A stretch of DNA of 64,000 bases from VAZQ01 sp963807865 (lineage in GTDB: Bacteria; Pseudomonadota; Alphaproteobacteria; Rhizobiales; Xanthobacteraceae): contig CAWEDK010000039.1 of NCBI GenBank assembly GCA_963807865.1, positions 434,001 to 498,000 of the forward strand. The letters are read 5' to 3'. The position numbers and the translations under genes were made by a program. Positions 36,076 to 45,240 of this stretch are shown here, one piece after another. The notes under the pieces were generated by a model, which searched no databases, had not been told where the DNA came from, and saw nothing but the letters and a program-made list of their open reading frames with translations. The stretch's first letter is position 1; each line of letters begins with the position of its first letter.

Positions 36076-37395
36076 TCATGACGACAACCGCTCCAGTGCG
36101 TCGCTCGGACTGAGCAGTTCCCGGCTGCCGTCGAGACGACGTTTCAGCTCGACCTTGCCTTCGGCAAGCCCCTTCGGCCCAACCAGCACCTGCCAGGGCA
36201 GGCCGATCAGGTCGGCGGTGGCGAACTTGGCCCCCGGCCGCTGATCGCGGTCATCATAGAGCACATCGACCCCTTTGCCAGTAAGCCCGCGATAGAGGGC
36301 CTCACAGGCGGCATCGGTGTCGGAACCGCCTTGCTTGAGATTGAGGATGGCAACCTTGAACGGCGCGACCGCCTCAGGCCACTTGATGCCGGCGTCGTCG
36401 TGGAAGGCCTCGATGATGGCGCCGACCAGCCGCGAGACGCCGACGCCATAGGACCCGCCGTGAACCGCCCGCTCGGCGCCGTCAGGTCCGGACACCACCG
36501 CGTTCATCGGCATCGAGTATTTGGTGCCGAAATAGAAGATCTGCCCAACCTCGATGCCACGCGTATGCAGTCGCTTGTCGGGCACGACCTCGCGTTCGAA
36601 CCGTTCGGCATCGTGCACGTCCTGGGTCGCGGCGTAGAGACTCGTCCATTGCTGCACGATCGGCGACAGGTCGCCGTCGTAGTCGACGTCGACGCCCGGC
36701 ACCGGCAGGTCCAGCACATCCTTATTGCAGTACACGCCGGACTCGCCGGTCTCGGCCAGGATGATGAATTCGTGCGACAGGTCGCCGCCGATCGGGCCGG
36801 TTTCGGCGCGCATCGGAATGGCCTTGAGCCCCATGCGCGAGAACGTCCGCAGGTAGGCGACGAACATCCGGTTGTACGACAGCCGGGCGGCGGCTTCGTC
36901 GATGTCGAACGAGTAAGCATCCTTCATCAGAAACTCGCGCCCGCGCATGACGCCGAATCGCGGACGCTGCTCGTCGCGGAATTTCCATTGGATGTGGTAG
37001 AGGATCTTCGGCAGTTCGCGATACGACTTCACGTAGGCGCGGAATATCTCCGTGATCATGTCCTCGTTGGTCGGCCCGTACAGCAGTTCGCGTTCGTGGC
37101 GGTCCTGAATGCGGAGCATCTCGGGACCATAAGCGTCGTAGCGGCCGGTCTCGCGCCACAAGTCGGCAAGTTGCAGCGTCGGCATCAGCAGTTCGACCGC
37201 GCCGGCACGATCCTGTTCCTCGCGCACGATCTGCTCGATCTTCTTGAGCACACGGAAGCCGAGCGGCAGCCAGGCGTAAATGCCGGCCGCTTCCTGGCGC
37301 AGCATACCGGCGCGCAGCATCAGCCGGTGGGAGACGATCTCGGCCTCCTTGGGTGTCTCGCGCAGGATCGGCAGGAAGTAACGGGACAATCGCAT
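36076..37395 (-). CDS. proS: Prolyl-tRNA synthetase, short alphaproteobacterial type
   Basis: Class II synthetase charging tRNA-Pro. ATG 37395 (MRLSRYFLPILRETPKEAEI) gives 439 residues; 23 further in-frame codons upstream run into a hairpin and are rejected. Class II motifs: motif 2 region FRDEQRPRFGVMRGREFLMKD and motif 3 region GSYGVGVSRLVGAIIEAFHD. The C-terminal anticodon-binding domain is VAILNLKQGGSDTDAACEAL to LPWQVLVGPKGLAEGKVEL. The long editing (INS) insertion of E. coli-type ProRS is absent, as in mitochondria and alphaproteobacteria. Ala-tRNA-Pro editing must therefore be done in trans. A double-hairpin element sits 20 nt upstream. Confidence 0.95.
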   Translation of the reverse strand: MRLSRYFLPILRETPKEAEIVSHRLMLRAGMLRQEAAGIYAWLPLGFRVLKKIEQIVREEQDRAGAVELLMPTLQLADLWRETGRYDAYGPEMLRIQDRHERELLYGPTNEDMITEIFRAYVKSYRELPKILYHIQWKFRDEQRPRFGVMRGREFLMKDAYSFDIDEAAARLSYNRMFVAYLRTFSRMGLKAIPMRAETGPIGGDLSHEFIILAETGESGVYCNKDVLDLPVPGVDVDYDGDLSPIVQQWTSLYAATQDVHDAERFEREVVPDKRLHTRGIEVGQIFYFGTKYSMPMNAVVSGPDGAERAVHGGSYGVGVSRLVGAIIEAFHDDAGIKWPEAVAPFKVAILNLKQGGSDTDAACEALYRGLTGKGVDVLYDDRDQRPGAKFATADLIGLPWQVLVGPKGLAEGKVELKRRLDGSRELLSPSDALERLSS

Positions 37396-37415
37396 GTCGA
37401 GGCTTTCGGGAATCG

Positions 37416-37580
37416 CTAATGGAGCGGATTTGACATTCGTTACCCACCTCGCCGCGAAGTCCACGAAGCGAATGTCAAAAACTCCACTAGCAGCTTATAT
37501 TTGCTGGTGGTCCTTTAATTCTAACATTCGCAAAATGAGCCCGCCCAAACGGGCTGCGATTGTTAGAATCGGACCACTAG
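37416..37580 (-). repeat. Tandem double-hairpin element upstream of proS
   Basis: This is a second copy of the element found upstream of glnS, in the same orientation relative to the gene. Hairpin II pairs 37416-37439 with 37469-37490 and carries the core GGATTTGACATTCG. Hairpin I pairs 37504-37531 with 37556-37580 around TTCTAACATTCGC. The flanks CTGGTGG/CCACTAG correspond to CTGGTGT/ACACCAG of the first copy. The loop of hairpin I contains its own stem AGCCCG-CCCAAA-CGGGCT (37538-37555). The AAA bulge of hairpin I is kept. The arms differ in sequence between copies yet still pair, which argues that the structure matters. Confidence 0.85.
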
Positions 37581-37587
37581 CACCGGG

Positions 37588-38079
37588 GGTCAGCCCCCGG
37601 AGTGAAACCGGATCATCCGGGGAAAAACAAGGGCTATCAAGGCTTTCGGCGCGCCACCGAACGTGGGGCGGCTGCCCCTGGAATCCCCATCGCACACCCG
37701 CAAACCGTGCAAATTCCCCATCGTCATACCAGCGGTGACAAGCCCAATCGAATGGGCTATCGTCTACTCCGTCAGGCTGGAGATGCGGGTTCAACCGTCT
37801 CAACCGGCCGGCGCGGTCCAAGTCTTGGGAGGACACGCTCTGGGAGGCAAGCCGGCACGCAAGCCGCGACCGTCTCGATCCGTCGACAGTTTCGAGGCGT
37901 TTTGTTTGTAGCGTAAGAATTCAGAGCAGAGCGTCACCTCTGCTCGTTTTTTTTGGTGCTCGTTTTTTTGGTGCTCTTTGATTTTGGTGTTCGCCTTTGG
38001 CGGAGCCCTCGGCTCGCGCGGCGCGGGCATCAGCGTTCTAAAAATCAGAAAATGACTTCGGCCGGGAAGCGAGCGAGCG
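37588..38079. other. Intergenic stretch between proS element and DUF1467 gene
   Basis: About 490 nt with no convincing protein gene. It contains small palindromes (CCGGGGGTCAGCCCCCGG at 37584-37601; CCGGATCATCCGG at 37609-37621; AGCCCAATCGAATGGGCT near 37740) and a plus-strand terminator at 37924-37954. The terminator is followed by two more near-copies of GGTGCTCGTTTTTTT. Short frames exist on both strands (for example minus 37495-37836), but codon use and composition do not support them. A plus-strand small RNA is possible. Confidence 0.4.
37924..37954 (+). terminator. Orphan rho-independent terminator
   Basis: GAGCAGAG (37924-37931), loop CGTCAC, CTCTGCTC (37938-37945), then G and eight T. 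This is a perfect 8-bp stem followed directly by a U-tract on the plus strand. Both flanking genes (proS and the DUF1467 gene) are on the minus strand, so no annotated gene ends here. Confidence 0.85.
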
Positions 38080-38349
38080 TCAGTCTTTGATCCCGATCCA
38101 AGTGGCAAGGTCGTCGAATGCGATCAGCCGATATTTGTAGACGAAGGTGCCCAGCGCAAAAACCGCGATCGAGATCAGTGTGGTCGAGAGCAGCTTGAGC
38201 AGGAGCCGCGGCAGCCTCGGCGCGCCGGGATCGCTGCCGGGCACGACAGCACCGCTCTCCTGCTGGCTGCGCACGCCCCACGGCAGCACGGCGAACAACA
38301 CCAGCCACCAGACGATGAAGTAGATCGCGAGCGCCGTCGTCAGCGCCAC
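38080..38349 (-). CDS. DUF1467 family membrane protein
   Basis: An 89-residue protein with two membrane helices: ALAIYFIVWWLVLFAVLPWG near the start and TTLISIAVFALGTFVYKY in the second half. It also has the family feature PWGVRSQQESG just after the first helix. DUF1467 proteins are common in Hyphomicrobiales and usually sit, as here, between proS and the methylmalonyl-CoA epimerase / RNase J / nuo block. Function unknown. A frame on the same strand shifted by one overlaps it and is not used. Confidence 0.85.
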   Translation of the reverse strand: MALTTALAIYFIVWWLVLFAVLPWGVRSQQESGAVVPGSDPGAPRLPRLLLKLLSTTLISIAVFALGTFVYKYRLIAFDDLATWIGIKD

Positions 38350-38476
38350 GAGTGCGCCGCCCGGCCGGTTTGGAAGGAGACGGTTAAGGTAAACAAAAAC
38401 TCGAACTCCACCGTTAGCATAGTGAAAGGATTTACAATGCTAAGGCCTGCGCAGGTCTCGGAGGGAGAGATATATC

Positions 38477-38824
38477 ATGATCCTAGCACTTGCTCAAATT
38501 CGGCCGCGTCGCGGCAGTTCTGGTGTTCGGCTTGGTGCTCGGCGGGCTCGCGCTCGGCTCGACCCCCGCCGCCGCCGGCGGTTGCGGTTATGGCTGTGGC
38601 GGCGGCGGCGTAGCGGTGGTCGCCGTTCCGGTCGTGCAGCCCTACGTCTACTCGGGCTGCTGCTGCTGCGGTTGCGGTGGTGGCGGGTCGTTTACGGCTA
38701 TAACCCGTACGCCTACGCGGCTTACGGCTATGGGGCCGAATACGCGCCTTACGCCTACACCAACCGGTTCTACCGGCCCCGCATCTATGTCGGCGGACCG
38801 CGCCGCGCCTGGGTACGCCGCTAA
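38477..38824 (+). CDS. Secreted Gly/Cys/Tyr-rich small protein (frameshifts)
   Basis: A short protein of ~115 residues with an N-terminal signal peptide (LKFGRVAAVLVFGLVLGGLA, cleavage after TPAAAG). A Gly/Cys-rich stretch follows (GCGYGCGGGGVAVV, CCCCGCGGGG), then a Tyr/Ala-rich tail (YGYNPYAYAAYGYGAEYAPY) ending with PRRAWVRR. The signal peptide and tail are in different frames, with a break near 38690 and another just after the ATG at 38477. GGAGGG lies ~11 nt before that ATG; a TTG at 38490 is an alternative start. A terminator follows at 38856. I do not know the function; similar low-complexity exported proteins occur in related genomes. Confidence 0.6.
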   Translation: MILALAQIRPRRGSSGVRLGARRARARLDPRRRRRLRLWLWRRRRSGGRRSGRAALRLLGLLLLRLRWWRVVYGYNPYAYAAYGYGAEYAPYAYTNRFYRPRIYVGGPRRAWVRR

Positions 38825-38855
38825 GCCCCATCGTATCTGTGTTGGCTGAGACTTC

Positions 38856-38880
38856 ACGGCCCGCCCTCCCGGCGGGCCGT
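38856..38880 (+). terminator. Terminator after the secreted Gly/Cys-rich gene
   Basis: ACGGCCCGCC (38856-38865), five-base loop, GGCGGGCCGT (38871-38880), followed by TTGCATTT. A perfect 10-bp GC-rich stem with a weak U-tract, 32 nt after the stop at 38824. Confidence 0.8.
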
Positions 38881-38906
38881 TTGCATTTGGCGGTCGCCAA
38901 ATCGCC

Positions 38907-39312
38907 TTACGCCTGCTCGATCTCGACCAGCGTGCCGCAGAAATCCTTCGGATGCAGGAACAGCACCGGTTTGCCGTGCGCGCCGATCTTGGGCTCGCCG
39001 TCGCCGATCACGCGCGCGCCCTGCGCCTTGAGCCGGTCGCGCGCCGCCCGGATATCGTCGACCTCGTAGCAGACGTGATGGATGCCGCCGTCGGGATTGC
39101 GCTCCAGGAACTTCGCGATCGGCGAGCCCTCGCCAAACGGCTCGAGCAATTCGATCTTCGTGTTCGGCAGCGTGATGAACACGGTGCTGACGCCGTGATC
39201 CGGCTGCGGCACCACTTCGGACACCTCGCGCGCCCAGGGTGTCGCGATATACGGCAGATGCTTTGGCGATGTCGCGCACCGCAATCGCGACATGGTTCAA
39301 TCGTCCGATCAT
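38907..39312 (-). CDS. mce: Methylmalonyl-CoA epimerase (one frameshift)
   Basis: Interconverts the (2R) and (2S) forms of methylmalonyl-CoA in propionyl-CoA use. Repaired length is 134 residues, a single VOC domain. Start ATG 39312 (MIGRLNHVAIAVRDIAKASA); one extra base near 39250 shifts the frame. Metal ligands are visible: His in LNHVAIAV, Glu in KIELLEPFG, His in GGIHHVCYEVDDI and Glu near the end in GTLVEIEQA. Located between DUF1467 and RNase J genes as in relatives, although here two Bug genes intervene before rnj. Confidence 0.9.
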
Positions 39313-39369
39313 TGTCGTCTCCCGCGGCCCGGCAGGCCCGGGCAATATAGGCTGGCCGACCTCGATCTC

Positions 39370-40286
39370 CTAGCCGGAGAGAAGACCAAGACCGCCCAGC
39401 ACCGCTTTCATGTCGGCGCGCTCGCGGGCGAGGAACTCGGACAGCGCGGGACCGTCGAGATACATCTCGGTCCAGAAATGCCGGGCAAGGTCGGAGCGCC
39501 ATTCCGGCGTCCGGGTCGCGGCCGCGAGCGCCGTCTGCCAGAACGCGATCTGCGCGGCGTCGAGCCCGGGCGCGCCGCTCGCACCGCGCCATGAACCGAT
39601 CACGCAGTCGGCCCCCTGCTCCGCCCAGGTCGGCGTCGCCGCATAGGGCCCGGACAGCCGATGGTCGGAGGAGATCGCGATCGCCCGCAGGCTTCCGGAT
39701 TGAAGCTCCGGGAACCGGGCTGGCCGCCGTGATGGCGCCGACATCGGCCTTCCCGGCCACCACGTCGGCGACCGCATCGAGCGCGGTGTCGAACACCCGC
39801 AGCTCCGGCGCGCGCGGATCGGCGCCGGCATGACGGACCACGTTGGCGACCGCGACGTGGTTGGAATTGCCGCGCGAGGTCGAGAGCGCGACGGTGACGG
39901 CGCCGGCATCTTCCGCGAAAGCGCCGGACGAGATCGCCGCCGTCGCGGATGGCTGAATCCGTGCGGACCACGAACGCGATGTACTCCGAATACAGGATCG
40001 CGAGCGGCGGGTAGCGGTCCGGATCGGACTTGGTGACGCCCATCAGGTAGTCGGCCGCCATGTTGGGCGAACTGATCGAGATCACATGACCGTCGCCGGC
40101 AAACCGCTCCATGTGGACCCAGGCGTTGCGGCCGCCATCGCCGGGGACGTTGACCACCGCGACCGGGACATCGACCAGCCGGTTGGCCTCGATCGCCCGG
40201 GCGAGCGCGCGCGCCGAGCGGTCGAGGCCGCCGCCCGGTGGCGTGCCCGCGACGATCGACAGTTCGCGTGCCGGCTTCCAGGTCAT
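39370..40286 (-). CDS. Bug-type (TctC-like) binding protein without signal peptide (two frameshifts)
   Basis: Homologous to the extracytoplasmic solute-binding proteins of tripartite tricarboxylate transporters. Repaired length is 304 residues. The start ATG at 40286 overlaps the upstream Bug stop (ATGA), and the protein begins directly at the mature fold (MTWKPARELSIVAGTPPGGG). Recognisable elements are the PPGGGLDRSARALARAIE anion loop, VVNVPGDGGRNAWVHMERF and a C-terminal FWQTALAAATRTPEWRSDL. Extra bases near 39918 and 39715 explain the frame changes. No export signal is seen, so it may be cytoplasmic or mis-started. Ligand unknown. Confidence 0.75.
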
Positions 40287-41260
40287 TGCTTGGCCGGGAC
40301 CGCCAGCCCGCCGAGCACCTTGCTCCAGAGCGCGACTTCGTCGTGGAAGAACTTGGCGAAATATTCCGGCGAGCGCTGCCGATGGCGGAACGACGTCGTA
40401 TCCGAGATCGGCAAACCGCTTGACGGTCGCCGGATCGTCCAGCGCGGCGGCCAGCGCCTTGTTGAGCTTCTCGATGATCGGGCGTGGCGTGCCTTTCGGC
40501 GCCGACAGGCCGAACCACACCGTCAGCTTGAACGCCGGCAGGCCGGCTTCCGCCGTGGTCGGAACGTCGGGCAGCATCGGCGAGCGCTTGTCGCCGGTGA
40601 TCGCATAGGCCTTGAGCGCGCCGCTCTGCACATGCTGCACGATGTTGACGATCTGGTTGCAGCCGAAGTCGACGTTGCCGGCGACCACGTCCTGCGTGGC
40701 CTGCGGCGTGCCGCGATACGACACCACGGTCGGGCTGACATTTGCCAGCGAGTGGAACACCGAACAGGCGAGGTTGGAGATCGAGCCGACGCCGGCGTCG
40801 GCTTCGGTGACCTTCTTCTCGTTGGCGCGCAGATAGGCGATGAACTCCTGCAAGGTGTTCGCCGGCACCGCTTTGCGGGCGACCAGCACCACCGGCGAGA
40901 CATTGACGAGACCGATATGCTCCCAGTCGCCGGGCTTGTAGGGCGGCTCCTTGTGCAGATATTCGATCGCCGCGTGGGTGCCGGAGCCGGACAGGATGAG
41001 CTGATAGCCGTCGGGCGCGGCCTTGGCGACGCGATTGGAGCCGATGGTGCCGCCCGCGCCGGTGACGTTCTCGACCACCACCTGCTGCCCGAGCGCCTTC
41101 GACATCTGGGCCGGCGATCAAGCGCGTGCGTGGTATCCGAAGGCCCGCCCGGCGGGAACGGCGCGACGAGGGTGATGTGGCGTGACGGATAGTCTTGCGC
41201 GTGCGCCGTCGCCGCCAGACACCAGTCGAGCGCGGCCGCGATCCATATGTTCTTGAGCAT
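40283..41260 (-). CDS. Bug-type (TctC-like) tripartite tricarboxylate transporter binding protein (three frameshifts)
   Basis: Periplasmic solute receptor of the Bug family; repaired length is 324 residues. A signal peptide is clear (MLKNIWIAAALDWCLAATAH, cleavage after AHAQ), followed by YPSRHITLVAPFPPGGPSD, the family anion-binding loop. Other segments: VVVENVTGAGGTIGSNRVAK, YQLILSGSGTHAAIE, CNQIVNIVQHVQSGALKAYA and the closing FFHDEVALWSKVLGGLA. One extra base each near 41130, 41112 and 40395 accounts for the breaks. No TctA/TctB membrane genes are nearby, so the transporter partner, if any, is elsewhere, as is common for Bug proteins. Confidence 0.85.
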
Positions 41261-41305
41261 TGTTTACCTCCCACGGGAGAGGCAAGTCTAACTCCGGGAC
41301 CGCCG

Positions 41306-42982
41306 CTAAATCTCCAGCAGATGGACGTGACAAATCGGCTTCTTGTTCCAGCGCTGCGCGATCCGCGACCGCACGGCGCGCCGCACCGCCTCCGCGACCG
41401 AATCCGGATCGCGCCGCCGCGGCGCGCGGCAAGCCATCGAACGTCTCGATCACCGCATCGTAGGCGATCTGCGCCATGTCGGCGCCATCGGCGGCCTTTT
41501 CGGGGATGCCCATCAGATGCAGATCGGGATCGGCGAGCAGGTCGCCCTTCTCGCTCAACGCCAGCGCGACCGAGATCACGCCCGCAAATCCCAGCCGGCG
41601 GCGGTCGGCGACGGTGCGCTGCGCGCCATCCACCAGCAGGGTGCCGTCCTTGTAGAGCCGGCCCGCCGGCACCTCGTCGATGATCTCGGCAACGCCGGGC
41701 GCGAGCCGGACGAGATCGCCATCGCGGCAGGTCAGGACCTGCTCGATGCCCTTGCTCGCGCGCCAGCGCGGCATGCTCGGCCATGTGCAGTGCCTCGCCA
41801 TGCACCGGCACGACGATGCGCGGCCGCACCCAGTCGAGCATGTCGCCGAGCTCGGCGCGGCGGGGATGGCCCGGAGACATGCACCAGATGCGTGCGGTCG
41901 GTGATGACCTCGACGCCCTGGGTGATGAGGCCGTTGATCACACGCCCGATCAGCTTCTCGTTGCCCGGGATGGCGCGCGAGGAGAAGATCACGCGGTCGC
42001 CACGCGACAGCGCGACGTCGGGATGATCGTCGGCGGCGATGCGCGAGAGCGCAGCGCGCGGCTCGCCCTGGCTGCCGGTGCAGAGCGCCACCACCTTGTC
42101 GGGCGGCAGATGGCCGTAGACGTCGACCGACCGGAAGTCCCTGATGCCGTCGAGATAGCCGGTCTCGCGCGCGACCTGCGCGATCCGCTCCATCGAACGG
42201 CCGACCAGCACGACTTCGCGGTCGCAGGCGGCGGCAGCCTCGGCGACCGCGCGCATGCGGGCGACGTTCGACGCGAAGGTCGTGACCGCGACGCGCGCCG
42301 GCGCGGTGCTGATCAGCTCGGCCAAAGTGGCGGCGACATCGCGCTCCGACGGCGAGCGGCCTTCGCGAACCGCATTGGTCGAATCGCCGATCAGCGCGAG
42401 ACAGCCGGCATCGCCCAGCGCGCGCAGCTTGGCTTCGTCGGTCGGCAGACCGATGAATCGGCGTCGGATCGATCTTCCAGTCGCCGGTATGCAGCACGCT
42501 GCCGAGCGGCGTGCGGATGATGAGGCCGTTCGAATTCCGGAATGGAATGCGCCATGGAGACCAGTTCGATATCGAACGGCCCGAGCGAGAAACCGCCCGC
42601 CCAGCGGCAGGATGGTGACGGGAATTTTCGGAGCACCCGGCTCGCTCTCGCGCTTGGCCTGCAACAGCGCGGCAGTGAACGGCGTGGCGTAAACCGGCAG
42701 CTTGAGCCGCGGCCAGAGGTCGAGCATCGCGCCGAAATGATCCTCGTGCGCATGGGTGAGCACGATGCCGAGGATGTTTTTGCGCTCTTCCACCAGGTAG
42801 CGGATGTCCGGCAGGATCAGATCGATGCCGGGCAGATCTTCGCCGGCGAACGCCACGCCGAAGTCGACGATGATCCACTGCCGCCGGCGTTCGTCGCCGA
42901 AGCCGTAGATCGCGAGATTCATGCCGATCTCGCCGACCCCGCCAAGCGGCGCAAAAACGAGTTCGTCGCTCGAGCGCGCCAT
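41306..42982 (-). CDS. rnj: Ribonuclease J (about six frameshifts)
   Basis: Beta-CASP metallo-beta-lactamase RNase with endo- and 5'-exonuclease activity, acting in rRNA maturation and mRNA decay. Start ATG 42982 (MARSSDELVFAPLGGVGEIG); span ~556 codons, normal. The zinc motif is VLTHAHEDHFGAMLD; other motifs are VLHTGDWKIDPTP, LALIGDSTNAVREGRSPSE (beta-lactamase domain), FASNVARMRAVAEAA, CTGSQGEPRAAL, SGHPRRAELGDMLDWVRP and the C-terminal alpha/beta domain (IETFDGLPRAA). Frame changes fall near 42590, 42540, 42460, 41880, 41760 and 41410. The stop TAG is at 41306. It lies 13 nt after birA. Confidence 0.9.
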
Positions 42983-42995
42983 GCGGCAAATCCGA

Positions 42996-43776
42996 TCAGT
43001 TCGACGTCGCGGAAGAGGGGCCGATGGCGGTGAATACGTCGCCGGCGGTGACGGTTGTCGCGCTACCGTCGGAGCGGCGTAGCACGAGACCGCCCCGCGC
43101 ATCCAGCGCCTCGAAGCAGCCCACGATCTCCCGGTCGGCGAGCCTGACCCGGACCTCACGCCCGACACCCGCGGCACGGGCCAGCCAGTCGGCACGGATG
43201 GTGGAGAAGCCCTCCCCGCCGTTCCACTGCGCGAGCCGGCCCAGCATGGCGTTCGAGAGCGCAGCGAACAAACCGCCGGGCGCTACCTGCACGCCGGCAG
43301 CGGCGAGATCGGTCGCAGGATACTCCGTGCCGTCCGGGTGGCTGGCGCAGTTGACGCCGATGCCCACAACGACGACATCCTCACCGCTCTCGCCTTCGAT
43401 CAGGATGCCGGCGAATTTCTTCTCCGACAGCAGAAGGTCGTTCGGCCACTTGATCGAGAGCTGTGGCTTCAGGCTGGGCGCTACGTCCACCACCGCGTCG
43501 TGAATGGCCAATGCGGCGACGAACGAGAGTCTCGGCCCAATGCTCGGCCTGCGCCGGATGGGTCAGCAACAGGCTGGCGTAGAGATTGCCGGGCTCGGAC
43601 ACCCACGCGCGGCCGCGACGCCCGCGACCCGCATTCTGCCGCTCGGCCGTAATCCAGAGCGGGCCTTGTTCGCCGGCTCGCGCCAGAGCCAACGCCTCCG
43701 CATTGGTCGAGTCGAGCGACTCGCACGCCAAGAGCCGGACGCCGGCGCTGGACGCCCTCGGATCGAGCTGCATCAT
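42996..43776 (-). CDS. birA: Biotin--[acetyl-CoA-carboxylase] ligase (one frameshift)
   Basis: Attaches biotin to carboxyl-carrier proteins. Repaired length is 259 residues; it is a class I enzyme, with no N-terminal DNA-binding domain, so it should not repress biotin genes. Motifs: ESLDSTNAEALALARAGEQG, AGRGRRGRAWVSEPGNLYAS (biotinyl-AMP loop) and LSIKWPNDLLLSEKKFAGIL (catalytic Lys), with GIGVNCASHPD. An extra base near 43530 breaks the frame; the repaired junction reads LSFVAALAIHDAV. The ATG doublet at 43776/43773 lies 6 nt from the nuoN stop, as expected for the conserved nuoN-birA-rnj order. Confidence 0.92.
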
Positions 43777-43782
43777 CTAGGT

Positions 43783-45224
43783 TCAGAACAACGACTTGGC
43801 CGCGGTGCTTGGCGGCGTCGACCAGAGGGCCGGGATAGATGAAGAACAGCAGATTGAGCAGCCCGCTCACCGCGAGCACGGCGCGAAGTTCATACGGCAT
43901 CGGCTCGAAGCCTTTGGCCGGCTCGTCGAAATACATGATCTTGACGATCAGCAGATAGTAGTAGGCGCCGACCACGCTGGTAACGACGCCGATCACCGAG
44001 AGCGTGAACAAGCCGGCCTTGATCGCCGCCATGAAGACAAAGAACTTGGCGAAGAAACCAGCGAGCGGCGGGATCCCGGCGAGCGAAAACAGCAGCATCG
44101 CGAAAAGGAACGCCATGGTCGGGTGCGTGCGTGCGAGCCCGGCGAGATCGTAGATGTTCTCGACCATCTTGCCGTCCCGGCGCATCGCCAGGATGCAGGC
44201 GAATGCTCCGAGCGTCATGGTCAGGTAGATCGCCATGTAAACCAGAACGCCCTGCACGCCCTGCTGCGGTGCCGGCGGCGAGCCCGACCAGCGCGAACCC
44301 CATATGGCCGATCGACGAATACGCCATCAGCCGCTTGATGTTGCGCTGTCCGATCGCCGCGAAGGCGCCGAGCGCCATCGACGCAATCGAGACGAACACC
44401 ACGATCTGCTGCCACTGCGACAGGATGTCGGGAAATGCGACGATCGTCGTGCGCACGAACATCGCGATGCCGGCGACTTTGGGAGCGGCGGCAAAGAACG
44501 CCGTGACCGGCGTGGGTGCGCCTTCGTAGACGTCGGGGGTCCACATGTGGAACGGCACCGCCGAGACCTTGAAGCAGAATCCGGCGAACATGAACACCAG
44601 ACCGAACGTAAGGCCGATGCCGCCACCCTTCTGCGCGGCATGGGCGATGCCGGCGAACGTGACGGTGCCGCTGAAGCCGTAGACCAGCGAAGCGCCGTAC
44701 AGCAGCATGCCGGACGACAGCGCGCCGAGGACGAAATATTTCAACCCGGCTTCGGTCGAGTAGACACTGTCGCGGCTGATCGCCGCCACCACGTAGAGCG
44801 CGAGGCTCATCAGCTCGAGGCCGAGATAGAGCGCGATCAGATCGGTCGCCGAAATCAGCATCAGCATGCCGGTCGTGGACAGCAGAATCAGAACGGCGTA
44901 TTCGAACCGCTGCTCCTTCTCGCGGCTGAAATAGTCGAGCGACATCAGGATCGCGACCGCCGAGCCGGTCAGCGCGAGCAGCTTCAGGAACCGGGCGAAA
45001 TCATCCACGACGAAGCTGCCGCCGAACGTCACGAGCCGTCCTTCCGGCAGCACGACGACAGCGACACCGGCCACCACCAGCAGCAGGATCGCCAGGACGT
45101 TGATCGTCTTGGTCGAAGCCTCGCCGCGAAACGCGCCCAGCATCAGCAGCACCATCGCGCCGACGGCGAGGATGATCTCCGGCAGGGCCGGCAGCAGCGC
45201 AGGAATTTCGGCGGCTTCATTCAT
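43783..45224 (-). CDS. nuoN: NADH-quinone oxidoreductase subunit N (two frameshifts)
   Basis: Antiporter-like membrane subunit of complex I, one of three proton-pumping units. Repaired length is 479 residues with 14 predicted helices. Features: LYLGLELMSLALYVVAAISR (conserved Glu in helix 5), FKVSAVPFHMWTPDVYEGAP (Lys in helix 7), YSSIGHMGFALVGLAAG, and after an extra base near 44262, LAGIPPLAGFFAKFFVFMAA. A second extra base near 43822 precedes the true end AAKSLF. The gene is the last nuo gene and is followed by birA. Confidence 0.94.
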
Positions 45225-45240
45225 GCCGCTATCCTCTCGG

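Noticed and set aside
37495..37836. 113-codon minus-strand frame upstream of proS
   Set aside because: It runs through the double-hairpin element and palindromes, has no RBS and no family resemblance.
37600..37950. tmRNA, 6S, SRP or RNase P RNA in the proS-DUF1467 gap
   Set aside because: I looked for their hallmark sequences and could not find them; left as an unidentified region.
39370..41880. 836-codon minus-strand frame spanning RNase J end and both Bug genes
   Set aside because: It strings together pieces of three genes in one frame because of indels; only short segments of it match protein families.
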